A DNA stretch of 64,000 bases from Thiemannella venezuelensis (GCF_014203605.1 NZ_JACHJJ010000005.1:248001-312000); one strand, 5' to 3'; shown: positions 7,970 through 16,782, counted from the stretch's first letter. Program-made: numbers and translations. Notes: generated by a model not told the origin, from the sequence alone.

Positions 7970-9031
7970 ATGAGTACGCGGCTGGACCTCACGCAGGACG
8001 TCGGGGCGCTCACCGCCCGGATCGTGGACATCGAGTCGGTGAGCGGGGGCGAGAAGGCGCTCGCCGACGCGGTGGAGGAGGCGCTGCGCGCGCTGCCGCA
8101 CCTGAGCGTGGACCGCGACGGCGAGTCGGTCGTGGCCCGCACCCGGCTCGGCCGGGGCGAGCGGGTGGTGATCGCCGGGCACCTCGACACCGTCCCGGTC
8201 GCCGGGAACCTGCCCAGCCGGGTCGAGGGCGACCTGCTGTACGGCTGCGGCACCTCCGACATGAAGAGCGGCGTCGCGGTCGCGCTGAGGCTCGCCGCCG
8301 CGCTGGAGGAGCCGGGCCGGGACGTGACCTACGTCTTCTACGACTGCGAGGAGATCGAGGCCGAGCGCAACGGGCTGCTCCGGCTGAGCCGGAACCGCCC
8401 CGAGTGGCTCGCCGGGGACTTCGCGGTGCTCATGGAGCCCACCGACGGCACGATCGAGGGCGGCTGCCAGGGCACCCTGCGGGCGCAGGTCGTCACCCGG
8501 GGCGAGCGGGCGCACAGCGCCAGGTCCTGGCTCGGGGTCAACGCGATCCACGCGGCCGGGCCGGTGCTGGAGATCCTGGAGCGCTACGAGGCGCGGCTGC
8601 CGGTGGTCGACGGGCTGGAGTACCACGAGGGCCTGAACGCCGTGGGGATCGCCGGCGGGGTGGCGGGCAACGTGATCCCCGACGAATGCGTGGTGACGGT
8701 CAACTACCGCTTCGCCCCCGACCTGTCGCTGGAGGCGGCGCGCGAGCACGTGCGCGAGGTGTTCGACGGGTTCGAGGTCCGCTTCACCGACGGGGCCCCG
8801 GCCGCGCGGCCCGGCCTGACCCATCCGGTGGCCGCCGCGTTCGTGACGGCCGTGGGCGGGGTGCCGAGGGCCAAGCTCGGCTGGACCGACGTCTCCCTCT
8901 TCTCGGAGCTCGGCATCCCGGCCGTCAACTACGGTCCCGGCGACCCGAACCTGGCGCACCAGCGCGGCGAGTTCGTCTCGCTGGAGAAGATCGCCGAGTG
9001 CGAGCGCCGCATGCTCGCCTGGCTGCGCTGA
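7970..9031 (+). CDS. dapE: succinyl-diaminopimelate desuccinylase
   Basis: A 353-residue M20-family metallohydrolase that removes succinate from N-succinyl-LL-diaminopimelate in lysine and peptidoglycan precursor synthesis. The metal ligands are visible: His and Asp in GHLDTVPV, Asp in GCGTSDMKSG, the catalytic/metal Glu pair in CEEIEAE, and the late His in LAHQRGE. The dimerisation domain insertion (about residues 170-280) is present. The ATG at 7970 is preceded by a weak GGTAGGG. It is divergent from the lysozyme-like gene. Confidence 0.93.
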   Translation: MSTRLDLTQDVGALTARIVDIESVSGGEKALADAVEEALRALPHLSVDRDGESVVARTRLGRGERVVIAGHLDTVPVAGNLPSRVEGDLLYGCGTSDMKSGVAVALRLAAALEEPGRDVTYVFYDCEEIEAERNGLLRLSRNRPEWLAGDFAVLMEPTDGTIEGGCQGTLRAQVVTRGERAHSARSWLGVNAIHAAGPVLEILERYEARLPVVDGLEYHEGLNAVGIAGGVAGNVIPDECVVTVNYRFAPDLSLEAAREHVREVFDGFEVRFTDGAPAARPGLTHPVAAAFVTAVGGVPRAKLGWTDVSLFSELGIPAVNYGPGDPNLAHQRGEFVSLEKIAECERRMLAWLR

Positions 9032-9132
9032 CGCCCCGCGAGGGGGCGCCGGTGAACCAACCGAGGAACGCCCGCAGCGAGGAACGAGCGAGGACGTGAC
9101 GAGGGCGGGAGCCGGTTACCAGCCCCCGAGCC

Positions 9133-9151
9133 GGCCGTGCGGAGCACGGCC
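9133..9151. terminator. GC hairpin downstream of dapE
   Basis: GGCCGTGC and GCACGGCC form a perfect 8-bp stem with a 3-base loop about 100 bases after the dapE stop. There is no T-run, as is common for actinobacterial intrinsic terminators. It probably marks the end of the dapE transcript. Confidence 0.5.
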
Positions 9152-9170
9152 CACAAGCACAGCACAAATA

Positions 9171-9216
9171 GAAAGTGGCTTTCCTCGCCGGCCATTTGGC
9201 GGGGAAAGCCACTTTC
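9171..9216. promoter_or_regulatory. 19-bp stem hairpin in the leader of the LOG gene
   Basis: The arms 9171-9189 and 9198-9216 (GAAAGTGGCTTTCCTCGCC and GGCGGGGAAAGCCACTTTC) pair over 19 bp with a single G-T wobble around an 8-base loop. The outer 14 bp are perfect and less GC-rich than the surroundings. No T-run follows. It lies between the dapE terminator and a second hairpin with a T-run; see the finding on this leader. Confidence 0.7.
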
Positions 9217-9254
9217 AGTCCCGAGCAGCACCCTCGGCAGTTAGACGCAGCCTC

Positions 9255-9301
9255 CTTGAAATCCGGTTCCGTGTTTTCAGAGGGAATTTTCAAGATTTTT
9301 T
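9255..9301 (+). terminator. intrinsic terminator or attenuator just upstream of the first LOG gene
   Basis: CTTGAAATCC (9255-9264) can pair with GGAATTTTCAAG (9283-9294), leaving a two-base bulge and an 18-base loop, and is followed by a run of six T (9296-9301). T-tract terminators are uncommon in such GC-rich DNA. The T-run ends 25 bases before the ATG at 9327, so it either ends read-through from dapE or attenuates transcription of the LOG gene. Confidence 0.55.
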
Positions 9302-9326
9302 CCAAGCGGGCGCTAGCGTGATCCGC

Positions 9327-10121
9327 ATGAAGAGAACACGCCCGGAGCGCCGTCAGGGATCCGCAGTGGTCCGCGGCGACTTCGTCCCTGAAACCACCTA
9401 TGACCAGCGACTTCTCGACCGGCGGGGGCCCGCCGACTGGCTGCACATGGACCCCTGGCGGGTGCTGCGCATCCAGGCGGAGTTCGTGGAGGGCTTCGGC
9501 CAGCTCGCCGAACTGCCCCAGGCGGTCACGGTCTTCGGCTCGGCCCGCACCCCCGCGGGCACCCCCGAGTACGAGCTGGGCGTGGCGCTGGGCCGCAAGC
9601 TCTCGGAGGCGGGCTACGCCGTGATCACCGGCGGCGGTCCCGGCTGCATGGAGGCGGCCAACAAGGGAACCACGGAGGCCGGCGGCGTCTCGGTCGGGCT
9701 CGGCATCGAGCTCCCCTTCGAGCAGAGCATGAACGAGTACGTGGACCTCGGCATCGAGTTCCGCTACTTCTTCGTCCGCAAGACCATGTTCGTGAAGTAC
9801 TCGTGCGGGTTCGTCACGCTGCCGGGCGGCTTCGGCACGCTGGACGAGCTGTTCGAGGCGCTGACGCTCGTCCAGACCCAGAAGGTCACCTCGTTCCCTG
9901 TGGTGCTGATGGGCACCGAGTTCTGGGGCGGGCTGGTCGACTGGATCAAGTCCACCCTGGAGGGCACCGGGAAGATCTCCCCGGCGGACCTGGACCTCAT
10001 CCACGTCACCGACGACCCGGACGAGGCCGTGCGGATCATCACCGGGGCGGACCGCTCCCGCTCCCCCCAGCGGGAGAACGAGAAGGAGTCGGTTCAGGGG
10101 ACGGTCTCCGACGCCCAATAG
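9327..10121 (+). CDS. LOG family protein, TIGR00730 type (long form)
   Basis: A 264-residue Rossmann-fold protein of the LOG/lysine-decarboxylase-like family. It has the family motif PGGFGTLDELFE and the nucleotide-binding segment ITGGGPGCMEAANKG; characterised relatives are cytokinin-riboside 5'-monophosphate phosphoribohydrolases, which release a free base from a nucleotide. The substrate here is unknown. The ATG at 9327 has no Shine-Dalgarno sequence but a possible -10 (TAGCGT) lies 8 bases upstream, consistent with leaderless translation. The next gene is a shorter LOG paralogue 9 bases away, so both are probably one transcript. Confidence 0.88.
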   Translation: MKRTRPERRQGSAVVRGDFVPETTYDQRLLDRRGPADWLHMDPWRVLRIQAEFVEGFGQLAELPQAVTVFGSARTPAGTPEYELGVALGRKLSEAGYAVITGGGPGCMEAANKGTTEAGGVSVGLGIELPFEQSMNEYVDLGIEFRYFFVRKTMFVKYSCGFVTLPGGFGTLDELFEALTLVQTQKVTSFPVVLMGTEFWGGLVDWIKSTLEGTGKISPADLDLIHVTDDPDEAVRIITGADRSRSPQRENEKESVQGTVSDAQ

Positions 10122-10130
10122 GGTGGGCCC

Positions 10131-10718
10131 GTGTTCATCTGTGTATTCCTCGCATCCAGCCAGAAGATCGACCGCAAGTACCTGGCGCTGGCCGAGGAGG
10201 TGGGGGCCGAGCTGGCCGGGCGCGGGCACACGCTGGTCAGCGGAGGGGCCACCGTGTCGTGCATGGGCGCGGTGGCCCGGGCGGCCCGCGCGGGCGGCGG
10301 CCGTACGGTAGGGGTGATCCCGCAGGTCCTGGTGGACGTCGAGATCGCCGACCGGGACTCCGACGAGCTGGTCGTCACCGCCGACATGCGCGAGCGCAAG
10401 GGGGTCATGGACGCCCGCTCCGACGCCTTCCTGGTGCTGCCCGGCGGCATCGGCACGCTGGAGGAGCTGTTCGAGATCTGGACCGCGCGCACGCTGGGCC
10501 TGCACGACAAGCCGCTGGTCGTCCTGGACCCGTGGGGCCTGTACGCGCCGCTGCGGGAGCTCGTCGAGGGCATGCACGCGGCGGGCTTCACCCGGCCGGG
10601 CGTCTTCGACGCGATCTCCTGGACGACCACGGTCGAGGAGGCGTTCGAGCACCTGGAGAAGGCGACCACGCACCTGGTCCCGAGCCCCGAGGAGCTGGGC
10701 GAGGCCGTGGCGGACTAG
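10131..10718 (+). CDS. LOG family protein (short form), putative nucleotide phosphoribohydrolase
   Basis: A 195-residue LOG-family protein with the hallmark PGGIGTLEELFE (about residues 103-114) and an upstream Rossmann segment LVSGGATVSCMGAVA. Its length matches canonical LOG enzymes such as Rv1205, which hydrolyse cytokinin riboside monophosphate to a free cytokinin and ribose 5-phosphate. The GTG start lies 9 bases after the stop of the longer paralogue. Tandem LOG genes beside dapE are a conserved actinobacterial arrangement; whether the two differ in substrate cannot be read here. Confidence 0.88.
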   Translation: MFICVFLASSQKIDRKYLALAEEVGAELAGRGHTLVSGGATVSCMGAVARAARAGGGRTVGVIPQVLVDVEIADRDSDELVVTADMRERKGVMDARSDAFLVLPGGIGTLEELFEIWTARTLGLHDKPLVVLDPWGLYAPLRELVEGMHAAGFTRPGVFDAISWTTTVEEAFEHLEKATTHLVPSPEELGEAVAD

Positions 10719-10741
10719 CGGCGCCCGGCAGGGGCGGCCGC

Positions 10742-11041
10742 TCAGGCGAGGCCGCGGCGGGCCAGGGCGGGAGGACGGCGACCGGCCAGGGACTCGGTCA
10801 TCTCGACCGCGAGCCGCACCTGGTCCGGGCGGGCGGTGCGGAAGACCCGGGCGCCCAGCCAGGCGCAGATCGAGGCCGCGGCCAGCTCCGCGGCCTCGTC
10901 GCCGTCCCCGGCCAGCTCGGCCGGAGTGACGGCGACGGTGCGCCCCGCCGCGGCGAGGCGCTCGACCTCGGGGAGCGAGCGCGCCTCGACCCAGCCGGGA
11001 TCGCCGCCGTGGTCCGGTCCGATCACCGTGAGAGCCGTCAT
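10742..11041 (-). CDS. stand-alone fragment resembling the C-terminus of dihydropteroate synthase
   Basis: A 99-residue protein. Its second half (AAELAAASICAWLGARVFRT followed by ...VRLAVEM...) looks like the C-terminal strand-helix of FolP-type dihydropteroate synthases (AVTALAAWQGA-x-VFRVHD...), while the first 45 residues match nothing I recognise. The catalytic pterin- and pABA-binding loops are absent, so it cannot be an active synthase. Mycobacteria carry folP2 in the equivalent place between the LOG and DivIVA-like genes, so it may be a remnant retained for another use. It is divergent from the DivIVA-like gene, with 42 bases between starts. Confidence 0.6.
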   Translation of the reverse strand: MTALTVIGPDHGGDPGWVEARSLPEVERLAAAGRTVAVTPAELAGDGDEAAELAAASICAWLGARVFRTARPDQVRLAVEMTESLAGRRPPALARRGLA

Positions 11042-11083
11042 GGCGCGATCCTACGCTCCGGGAGTTGTGGCACGATTCGTAGT

Positions 11084-11836
11084 GTGCTGGTCGTACTCTC
11101 CCTCGCCGCTCTCGCCATCCTCGCCGGCGTGGTGCTGGTCGCCATGGGGAAGGGCGGCGAGCTGACCGAGTTCGCGCCCGACGTCCCCCCGCTCGCCCTG
11201 CCCGACGCCGGGCACCTCGGTGCCGTGGACTTCATGGCCCTCCAGCTCCCGGTGAGCCTGGTCGGCTACCACACGCAGAGCGTGGACGAGACGCTGCAGC
11301 GCGCCGCGACCGCGCTGAGCGAGCGCGACACCCGGATCGCGGTCCTGGAACAGCGGGTCTCCGAGCTGCTCGCCGGCAGGCTCCAGGCCCGCCAGGAGGC
11401 GCACGCCGGCCCGTCGTACGGCCCGCTCACCGAGCACCGGCCCCGGATCCCGGCGCAGGATCCCGAGGAGCTGCGGGGGGACGGTTCCCTCGGCGAGTGG
11501 CGGGGGGACACGGCGTACCCGGACCCCGCGCACCAGGACCCCGCGCACCAGGACCCCGCGCACTCGGAGCCCGCGCACCAGGACCCTCCGAGCCGGGAGG
11601 CCGCGCACCAGGACCCCGCGCACCAGGAGCCCGCGCACCAGGACCCTCCGTACCGGGAGCGTCCGGCGGGCGACGAGACGCCGTCCGGAGGGACGGAGGC
11701 GGTCCCGGGGCCGGACGATCCCGCCCCTTCCGGGAATGCGGGGGAGAGCTCGGCCGCCGGGAGGACGGACGGGGCCGCGGAGGCCGGGGAGCCGGACGAG
11801 GCCCCGGCGCAGGACGGCACGGAGCGGCGGGCGTGA
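11084..11836 (+). CDS. DivIVA-like membrane protein with Pro/His-rich repeat tail
   Basis: A 250-residue protein corresponding in position and start to mycobacterial Rv1209. Residues 1-20 are a membrane helix. Residues about 45-100 hold a DivIVA-like signature (DFMALQLPVSLVGYHTQSVD, then a coiled coil ERDTRIAVLEQRVSELL). The rest is disordered and dominated by about nine (D/E)PAHQ pentads followed by an acidic tail. DivIVA-type proteins mark curved or growing membrane, so a role in cell-envelope organisation is likely. It overlaps the following tag gene by four bases (GTGA). Confidence 0.75.
   Translation: MLVVLSLAALAILAGVVLVAMGKGGELTEFAPDVPPLALPDAGHLGAVDFMALQLPVSLVGYHTQSVDETLQRAATALSERDTRIAVLEQRVSELLAGRLQARQEAHAGPSYGPLTEHRPRIPAQDPEELRGDGSLGEWRGDTAYPDPAHQDPAHQDPAHSEPAHQDPPSREAAHQDPAHQEPAHQDPPYRERPAGDETPSGGTEAVPGPDDPAPSGNAGESSAAGRTDGAAEAGEPDEAPAQDGTERRA
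11519..11660 (+). repeat. 15-bp tandem repeat encoding (D/E)PAHQ
   Basis: About nine imperfect copies of a 15-bp unit (GACCCCGCGCACCAG) run through the DivIVA-like gene. Variants replace Ala-His-Gln by Pro-Ser-Arg or Pro-Tyr-Arg at intervals. Because the unit is a multiple of three, copy-number change would keep the reading frame. Confidence 0.85.
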
Positions 11837-12378
11837 CCGACCGGGTGCGGTGCGGGTGGGTGAGCTCGGCGCCCGAGTACATCGCCTACCACGACGACGA
11901 GTGGGGCCGCCGGGTCGAGGGGGACGACCGGGTCTTCGAGCGGCTCACCCTGGAGGCCTTCCAGTCGGGCCTGTCGTGGATCACGATCCTGCGCAAGCGG
12001 GAGAACTTCCGGGCCGCGTTCGCCGGATTCTCCATCCCGGCCGTGGCCGCGTTCGGCCCGGCCGACGTGGAGCGGCTCCTCGCCGATCCGGGCATCGTCC
12101 GCAACCGCGCCAAGATCGAGGCGGCCGTCGCCAACGCGCGGGCCGCCCTCGACATCGGCCTCTCCGACCTCGTCTGGCGCCACGCCGACCCGGCCTCGCC
12201 GGTGCCCGCGACCGGCGCCGACGTGCCCGCCCAGACGCCCGGCTCCAAGGCCCTGGCCAAGGAGCTGAAGCGGCACGGCTTCCGCTTCGTCGGTCCCACC
12301 ACGGCCTACGCGCTGATGCAGGCCATCGGCCTGGTCAACGACCACATCTCCGACTGCTGGGTGCGGGACCGCGCCTAA
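11833..12378 (+). CDS. tag: DNA-3-methyladenine glycosylase I
   Basis: A 181-residue base-excision repair glycosylase that removes 3-methyladenine. The structural zinc ligands of Tag enzymes are all visible: Cys7 (RCGW), His20 (YHDDEWG), and His171 and Cys175 (NDHISDC). The helix TLEAFQSGLSWITIL carries the catalytic-site Glu and aromatic residue. Translation is coupled to the DivIVA-like gene through a GTGA overlap. It ends tail to tail with the paaG-like gene, the stop codons overlapping. Confidence 0.93.
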   Translation: MTDRVRCGWVSSAPEYIAYHDDEWGRRVEGDDRVFERLTLEAFQSGLSWITILRKRENFRAAFAGFSIPAVAAFGPADVERLLADPGIVRNRAKIEAAVANARAALDIGLSDLVWRHADPASPVPATGADVPAQTPGSKALAKELKRHGFRFVGPTTAYALMQAIGLVNDHISDCWVRDRA

Positions 12379-13157
12379 CGCCCCTCGAAGGCCGGGCGCT
12401 CCTTGCGCAGGAACGCCCGCGTGGCGTTGAGGTGGTCGTCGGTCTTGGCGCAGGCGTCCTGGAGGTCGGCCTCCAGTTCCAGCGCGTCGTCCAGAGTACT
12501 GCCCGCCGCGAACGCCAGCGCGCGCTTGGTCGCGGCATAAGCGCTGGTCGGGCCCTGCGCCAGCCGTACGGCCAGCGCCCGGGCCGCGGCCGCCAGCTCC
12601 TCTGCGGGCACGACCTTGGAGACCACGCCGAGCTCCAGCGCGCGGGCCGCGTCGAACGGCTCGTTCAGCAGCAGCAGCTCGGCCGCGCGGGCCGGGCCCA
12701 CCAGGCGCTGCAGGGTCCAGGAGGCGCCGGAGTCGGGGGCCAGGCCGATCCCGGTGAAGGCCATCGTGAACTTCGCCTTCTCCGAGGCGATCCGCAGGTC
12801 GCAGGCGAAGGCCAGGGAGGCGCCCGCGCCCGCCGCGACGCCGTTCACCGCGGCGACGACCGGCTTGCCCATCTCGGCGATCGTGCGGACGATCGGGTTG
12901 TAGTGGGTGCGCACGGTGCCGTCCAGGCCGCGGCCCGCCTCCAGGTTGGCGGCGTGCTCGCCCAGGTCCTGGCCGGCGCAGAACGCCCGGTCCGACCCCG
13001 TCAGCAGCACCGCCCGCACGGAGTAGGCGTGCGAGGCCATGGTCAGCGCCTCCAGCAGCTCGCCCTTCATCCGCACGGTCAGCGCGTTCATCGCCTCGGG
13101 GCGGTCCAGCGTGACGGTGGCGACGCCGTCGTCCACGGAGTAGAGGACATCGTTCAC
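12375..13157 (-). CDS. enoyl-CoA hydratase/isomerase, PaaG-like
   Basis: A 260-residue crotonase-fold protein. The oxyanion-hole segments are FCAGQDLGEH and AAVNGVAAGAGASLA, and the active-site helix contains TGIGLAPDSGASW. The acidic Asp in LAPDSG and overall sequence fit PaaG-type 2-(1,2-epoxy-1,2-dihydrophenyl)acetyl-CoA isomerases. It lies 10 bases downstream of a PaaX-family repressor gene, which supports a phenylacetyl-CoA or related aromatic acyl-CoA role, though no other paa genes are in the window. Confidence 0.85.
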   Translation of the reverse strand: MNDVLYSVDDGVATVTLDRPEAMNALTVRMKGELLEALTMASHAYSVRAVLLTGSDRAFCAGQDLGEHAANLEAGRGLDGTVRTHYNPIVRTIAEMGKPVVAAVNGVAAGAGASLAFACDLRIASEKAKFTMAFTGIGLAPDSGASWTLQRLVGPARAAELLLLNEPFDAARALELGVVSKVVPAEELAAAARALAVRLAQGPTSAYAATKRALAFAAGSTLDDALELEADLQDACAKTDDHLNATRAFLRKERPAFEGR

Positions 13158-13167
13158 GGAGAACCCC

Positions 13168-13950
13168 TTACTGTTCGGTCAGGTGGCGTTCGACGAACGC
13201 CGCGGCTGCGGGCAGCAGGCGGGTGGCCTCCTGCTCGAAGTAGGTTCTGGCCTTCTCTCCCGGCCAGCCGGGCGGGAGCAGGTCGGCGGGGAGGCCGGGG
13301 TCGCGGAACAGGAAGTTGCGCCAGCCGTGCAGCAGCCTGCTCCGGACGGCGAACACCCGGTCGTCCGCCGCGCCGTCCGGCAGCGCGCCGACCAGCTCCA
13401 CGGCCCGGGCGAGCCACTCCTCGTAGGCCGCCCCGATGGCCGCCAGGTCCCAGGTCCTGGCCACCAGCGCCCGGGGGTCGCCGTCGAGCACCGCCTCGAA
13501 CCGCTCGGCGCGGACCTGCTCGCTCGCGAGCAGCGGATCGAGCTCGGGAGAGGGGTGTGGACCGATCCAGGTCGTCTCCGACAGCGGCGCGTACCCGAGG
13601 AAGGACAACTCGGCCCGCAGCCGCTCCCGCCGGGGCCGCTCGCGCACCGGCTCGACCACGACCAGGTGCCACCGGCCCGACCAGGGGATCGTTCCCGCTC
13701 GGTAAATTCTCAGCGCGGTCTCGTCGAGACGGCGCACGCACTTGGGGGTGACCTCGTAGCCGGGCCCCCGGGGCAGGCGGACGGGGGTGAGCCAGCCCTG
13801 CCGGACCATCCGGGAGACGGCGGTGCGTACGGCGGGAGCGGCGATCTCCAGGGGGGAGAGCAGGCGGACGAGGGCGGCGACGGACGCGCGGCCGCCCCGG
13901 GACCTCAGGTGGTCCCCGTACAGATCGAACAGCGCGGCGCGGGCGTTCAC
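13168..13950 (-). CDS. PaaX family transcriptional repressor
   Basis: A 260-residue PaaX-type regulator. The N-terminal winged helix-turn-helix (about residues 1-90, with AVRTAVSRMVRQGWL as recognition region) is followed by the PaaX central and C-terminal domains (GRWHLVVVEPV, RAELSFLGYAPL, WRNFLFRDPGLPADLLP). Characterised PaaX proteins repress phenylacetate catabolic genes until phenylacetyl-CoA binds. The GTG at 13950 is chosen because homologues start close to NARAALFDLYGDHL. It is the first gene of a two-gene unit with the paaG-like gene. Confidence 0.88.
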   Translation of the reverse strand: MNARAALFDLYGDHLRSRGGRASVAALVRLLSPLEIAAPAVRTAVSRMVRQGWLTPVRLPRGPGYEVTPKCVRRLDETALRIYRAGTIPWSGRWHLVVVEPVRERPRRERLRAELSFLGYAPLSETTWIGPHPSPELDPLLASEQVRAERFEAVLDGDPRALVARTWDLAAIGAAYEEWLARAVELVGALPDGAADDRVFAVRSRLLHGWRNFLFRDPGLPADLLPPGWPGEKARTYFEQEATRLLPAAAAFVERHLTEQ

Positions 13951-14027
13951 GAGGACAAGTCTGGCCGTCTGAGGGGTCCCGGACAACGGTGCCGGGCCCC
14001 CCGGCGGAGGGAAGCGGAAGCTGATCG

Positions 14028-14057
14028 TTCCCATTCCGAGTGCGGAGGCGGGATAAT
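14028..14057 (+). promoter_or_regulatory. candidate promoter of the DUF3117 gene
   Basis: A GATAAT hexamer (14052-14057, five of six matches to the housekeeping -10) lies 18 bases after TTCCCA (14028-14033). It is about 80 bases upstream of the DUF3117 start and in an otherwise GC-rich gap, which makes it stand out. Confidence 0.4.
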
Positions 14058-14140
14058 AGGACATCACAGAAGACGTGAATGCGTCGGCCACCCTCGGGTC
14101 AGTCGGAGATCCGGAGCCCGAAGCAGGAAGGGATACACGC

Positions 14141-14308
14141 ATGGCGGCGATGAAGCCGAGGACCGGCGATGGTCCGCTGGAGGTCGTCAAGGAAGGCAGG
14201 GGAATCGTCATGCGGGTCCCCCTGGAGGGCGGCGGCCGGCTTGTCGTCGAGCTCTCGGCGGACGAGGCCGGCGCTCTGGGCGAGGAGCTGAAGAAGGTCG
14301 TCGGCTGA
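14141..14308 (+). CDS. DUF3117 family protein (Rv1211-like)
   Basis: A 55-residue, highly conserved actinobacterial protein (MAAMKPRTGDGPLEVVKEGR). The family has no assigned biochemical role. The ATG at 14141 is preceded by AGGAAGGGA, and this start gives the family's usual length. In mycobacteria the homologue also follows tag, so the placement supports orthology; here the paaX-paaG pair has been inserted between them. Confidence 0.9.
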   Translation: MAAMKPRTGDGPLEVVKEGRGIVMRVPLEGGGRLVVELSADEAGALGEELKKVVG

Positions 14309-14550
14309 TCCGGGCACGACCCTGAGGCGGTGCGGCGGGCACCATCCACCGTGCTCCCCCGGAGCATGACACCAGCGACAGTCCGCACGACCGCCACCGA
14401 TGCACGGCCCTGGCCGCCGGACCGCCCCCCGTGGCGGCTCGCGCCAGGGCCGCGGTGTTCTCCCGGTTGTCCGTTCTCCCGGGGTGCCCGTTCTTCCTGG
14501 TCATCCTGGCCCTCTCCGGGGTTCTCCCGGTTCTCGACTGGAGTTTTCAC

Positions 14551-16059
14551 GTGCCGATAGAGACGTCGATCACCGCGGCCGCGCGGCCGCAGGCCGGGGC
14601 GGAGCTGCTCGCGGTCCCCTTCGGGCCGGAGCTCGGCCCGAAGGCCGAGCTGCCGGTCCCGGCCGCCGCGCTGCTGGACCACTACCAGGCCAGGGGCGAG
14701 GCGGGCGAGGTCGTCGAGGTGCCCGTCGCGCGCGGGGACGGCGTCGGCCGGGTGCTGCTGTACGGGATCGGCGACGGTTCGGCCGCCGCGCTGCGCAAGG
14801 CCGGCGCGGCCGTGACCCGCCGGGCCAAGGGGCGCGAGTCGCTCAGCGTGGTGCTCCCCGGGGGCTCCACCGGGGCGCGGGCCGCGTTCGTGGAGGGCGC
14901 GCTGCTGGCCGCCTACACCTTCCGGATCGGTGAGGCGGGCTCCGGGCCGGTGGCCTCGATCGAGTTCGCCGGAGTGCACCCGGGGGAGGCGCAGGACGCC
15001 GCGGACGCCGAGGCCGTCGAGGCCGCCGTGGCCAGGGGCCGGGTGACCGCCGGGGCGGTCGCGCTCGCCAGGGACCTGGCCAACACGCCGTCCTCGGTGA
15101 AGACCCCCGAGTGGCTCGCCGAGAGGGCCCTGGAGCAGCTGTCGGAGGAGGGGCCCGGCGGGCGGATGAGCGCCAGGGTCTGGGACGAGGACGCCCTGCG
15201 GACGGGCCGGTTCGGCGGCATCCTCGCCGTCGGCCAGGGCGCGGTGAGCCCGCCGCGGCTGATCCAGCTCTCCTACGAGCCCGCGGACGCCGTGGCGCGC
15301 CGCGCCGAGGGCAGGCCGCTCAAGCACGTCGTCCTGGTCGGCAAGGGCATCACCTACGACACCGGCGGCCTGTCGCTCAAGCCCACCGAGGGCATGAAGT
15401 TCATGAAGACCGACATGGCGGGCGGCGCGGTCGTCATCGCGGTCCTGGGCGCGCTGTCCGCCCTCGGCGCGCCGGTCCGCGTCACCGGCCTGATCGCCGC
15501 CGCCGAGAACGCCTTCTCCGGTGCGGCGCAGCGCCCCGGGGACGTGATCGCGCAGTACGGCGGGCGGACCGTCGAGGTGCTCAACACCGACGCCGAGGGC
15601 CGCCTGGTGATGGCCGACGCACTGGCCTACGCGGACGCCGAGCTGGACCCGGACGTCATGGTGGACGTCGCCACGCTCACCGGGGCGATCAGCATCGCGC
15701 TCGGCAAGAACCTGGGCGCGGTCTTCGCCTCCGACGACGCGCTGGCCGCCGAGCTGACCGAGGCGGGGGAGTCGAGCGGCGAGCGGCTCTGGCGGATGCC
15801 GCTGATCGAGGACTACACCCCGGCGCTGGAGTCCGGGATCGCCGACCTGGCCAACATCGAGGCCGGGTCGGCCTACGGCGCGGGCTCGATCACCGCGGCG
15901 CTCTTCCTGCGCGAGTTCACCGGCAAGCGGCCGTGGGCGCACCTGGACATCGCCGGGGTCGGCCGGAGCACGGCGGACGAGGGGGTCCTCGCCAAGGGGG
16001 CCACCGGCTTCGGCGTCCGCCTGCTGCTGGAGTGGCTGACCGGGGCCGGCGAAGCCTAG
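14551..16059 (+). CDS. pepA: leucyl aminopeptidase (M17)
   Basis: A 502-residue M17 cytosol aminopeptidase, a two-metal enzyme that removes N-terminal residues from peptides and forms hexamers. The metal-binding and catalytic elements are visible: [14 protein letters not shown] (metal Lys and Asp), [10 protein letters not shown] (Asp) and the signature NTDAEGRL (Asp/Glu/Arg, about residue 345). The GTG at 14551 follows TGGAG with good spacing. The gene ends in a four-base tail-to-tail overlap with the O-methyltransferase gene, so there is no room for a terminator between them. Confidence 0.94.
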   Translation: MPIETSITAAARPQAGAELLAVPFGPELGPKAELPVPAAALLDHYQARGEAGEVVEVPVARGDGVGRVLLYGIGDGSAAALRKAGAAVTRRAKGRESLSVVLPGGSTGARAAFVEGALLAAYTFRIGEAGSGPVASIEFAGVHPGEAQDAADAEAVEAAVARGRVTAGAVALARDLANTPSSVKTPEWLAERALEQLSEEGPGGRMSARVWDEDALRTGRFGGILAVGQGAVSPPRLIQLSYEPADAVARRAEGRPLKHVVLVGKGITYDTGGLSLKPTEGMKFMKTDMAGGAVVIAVLGALSALGAPVRVTGLIAAAENAFSGAAQRPGDVIAQYGGRTVEVLNTDAEGRLVMADALAYADAELDPDVMVDVATLTGAISIALGKNLGAVFASDDALAAELTEAGESSGERLWRMPLIEDYTPALESGIADLANIEAGSAYGAGSITAALFLREFTGKRPWAHLDIAGVGRSTADEGVLAKGATGFGVRLLLEWLTGAGEA

Positions 16060-16706
16060 CCGGGAAGCTTGATCGCGGCGAGGACGCCGTCGCCGAGGGG
16101 GAGCAGGAGCGGGCGGAGCCGTTCGTCGGAGCGCACCAGCTTGCCCAGCTCCCGCACGGCCACGGTGTCCGGGTCGCGCTGGGCCGGGTCGGCGACCCGG
16201 TGGTGCAGCAGGGCGTTGTCGAAGACGACGATGCCGCCCGTGCGGAGCAGCCGGACGGCCTCGGCCAGGTAGTCGCCGTACTCCTGCTTGGCGCCGTCGC
16301 AGAAGACCAGGTCGTAGCCGCCGTCGGACAGGCGGGGCAGCACGTCCAGGGCGCGGCCGGTGATCAGCCTGACCCGGCCCCCGGAGAACCCCGCCTGGGC
16401 GAAGACCTGCCGGGCCAGGCGCTGGTGCTCCGGCTCGACGTCCACGCTGGTGAGCGTGCCGTCCTGGCGCATGCCCCGGAGCAGCCAGAGGCCGGAGACG
16501 CCGCAGCCGGTGCCGATCTCCACGACGGCGCGGGCGTTGATGGCCGTGGCGAGGAAGCAGAGGGCGGCGCCGCCGCTGGGCGCGATCGGCGGTGCGCCCA
16601 CCTCGACGCCCTGCCGGCGGGCGGCGCGCAGGATCTCGTCCTCGGGATGGAAGTCCTCGGCATAGGCCAGAGTGGCCTCCAACGAACTTGTCGGCGTCTC
16701 TGCCAT
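16056..16706 (-). CDS. SAM-dependent O-methyltransferase, Rv1220c-like
   Basis: A 216-residue class I methyltransferase similar to caffeoyl-CoA/catechol O-methyltransferases. Motif I is [15 protein letters not shown] (about residues 62-76), the SAM-binding acidic residue is in SVDVEPEHQ, and metal-binding candidates lie in FCDGAK and VVFDNALL. Mycobacterial Rv1220c has the same size and position, divergent from sigE. The substrate is unknown. Its promoter shares the 171-base gap that also contains the sigE promoter. Confidence 0.88.
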   Translation of the reverse strand: MAETPTSSLEATLAYAEDFHPEDEILRAARRQGVEVGAPPIAPSGGAALCFLATAINARAVVEIGTGCGVSGLWLLRGMRQDGTLTSVDVEPEHQRLARQVFAQAGFSGGRVRLITGRALDVLPRLSDGGYDLVFCDGAKQEYGDYLAEAVRLLRTGGIVVFDNALLHHRVADPAQRDPDTVAVRELGKLVRSDERLRPLLLPLGDGVLAAIKLPG

Positions 16707-16782
16707 CGGCCTCTCCTCCCGGTCTCTCCGTACACGGTCACACGAACGCTGGGTCGCAGCCTAGGGGAGTCGGGCCAGATCG

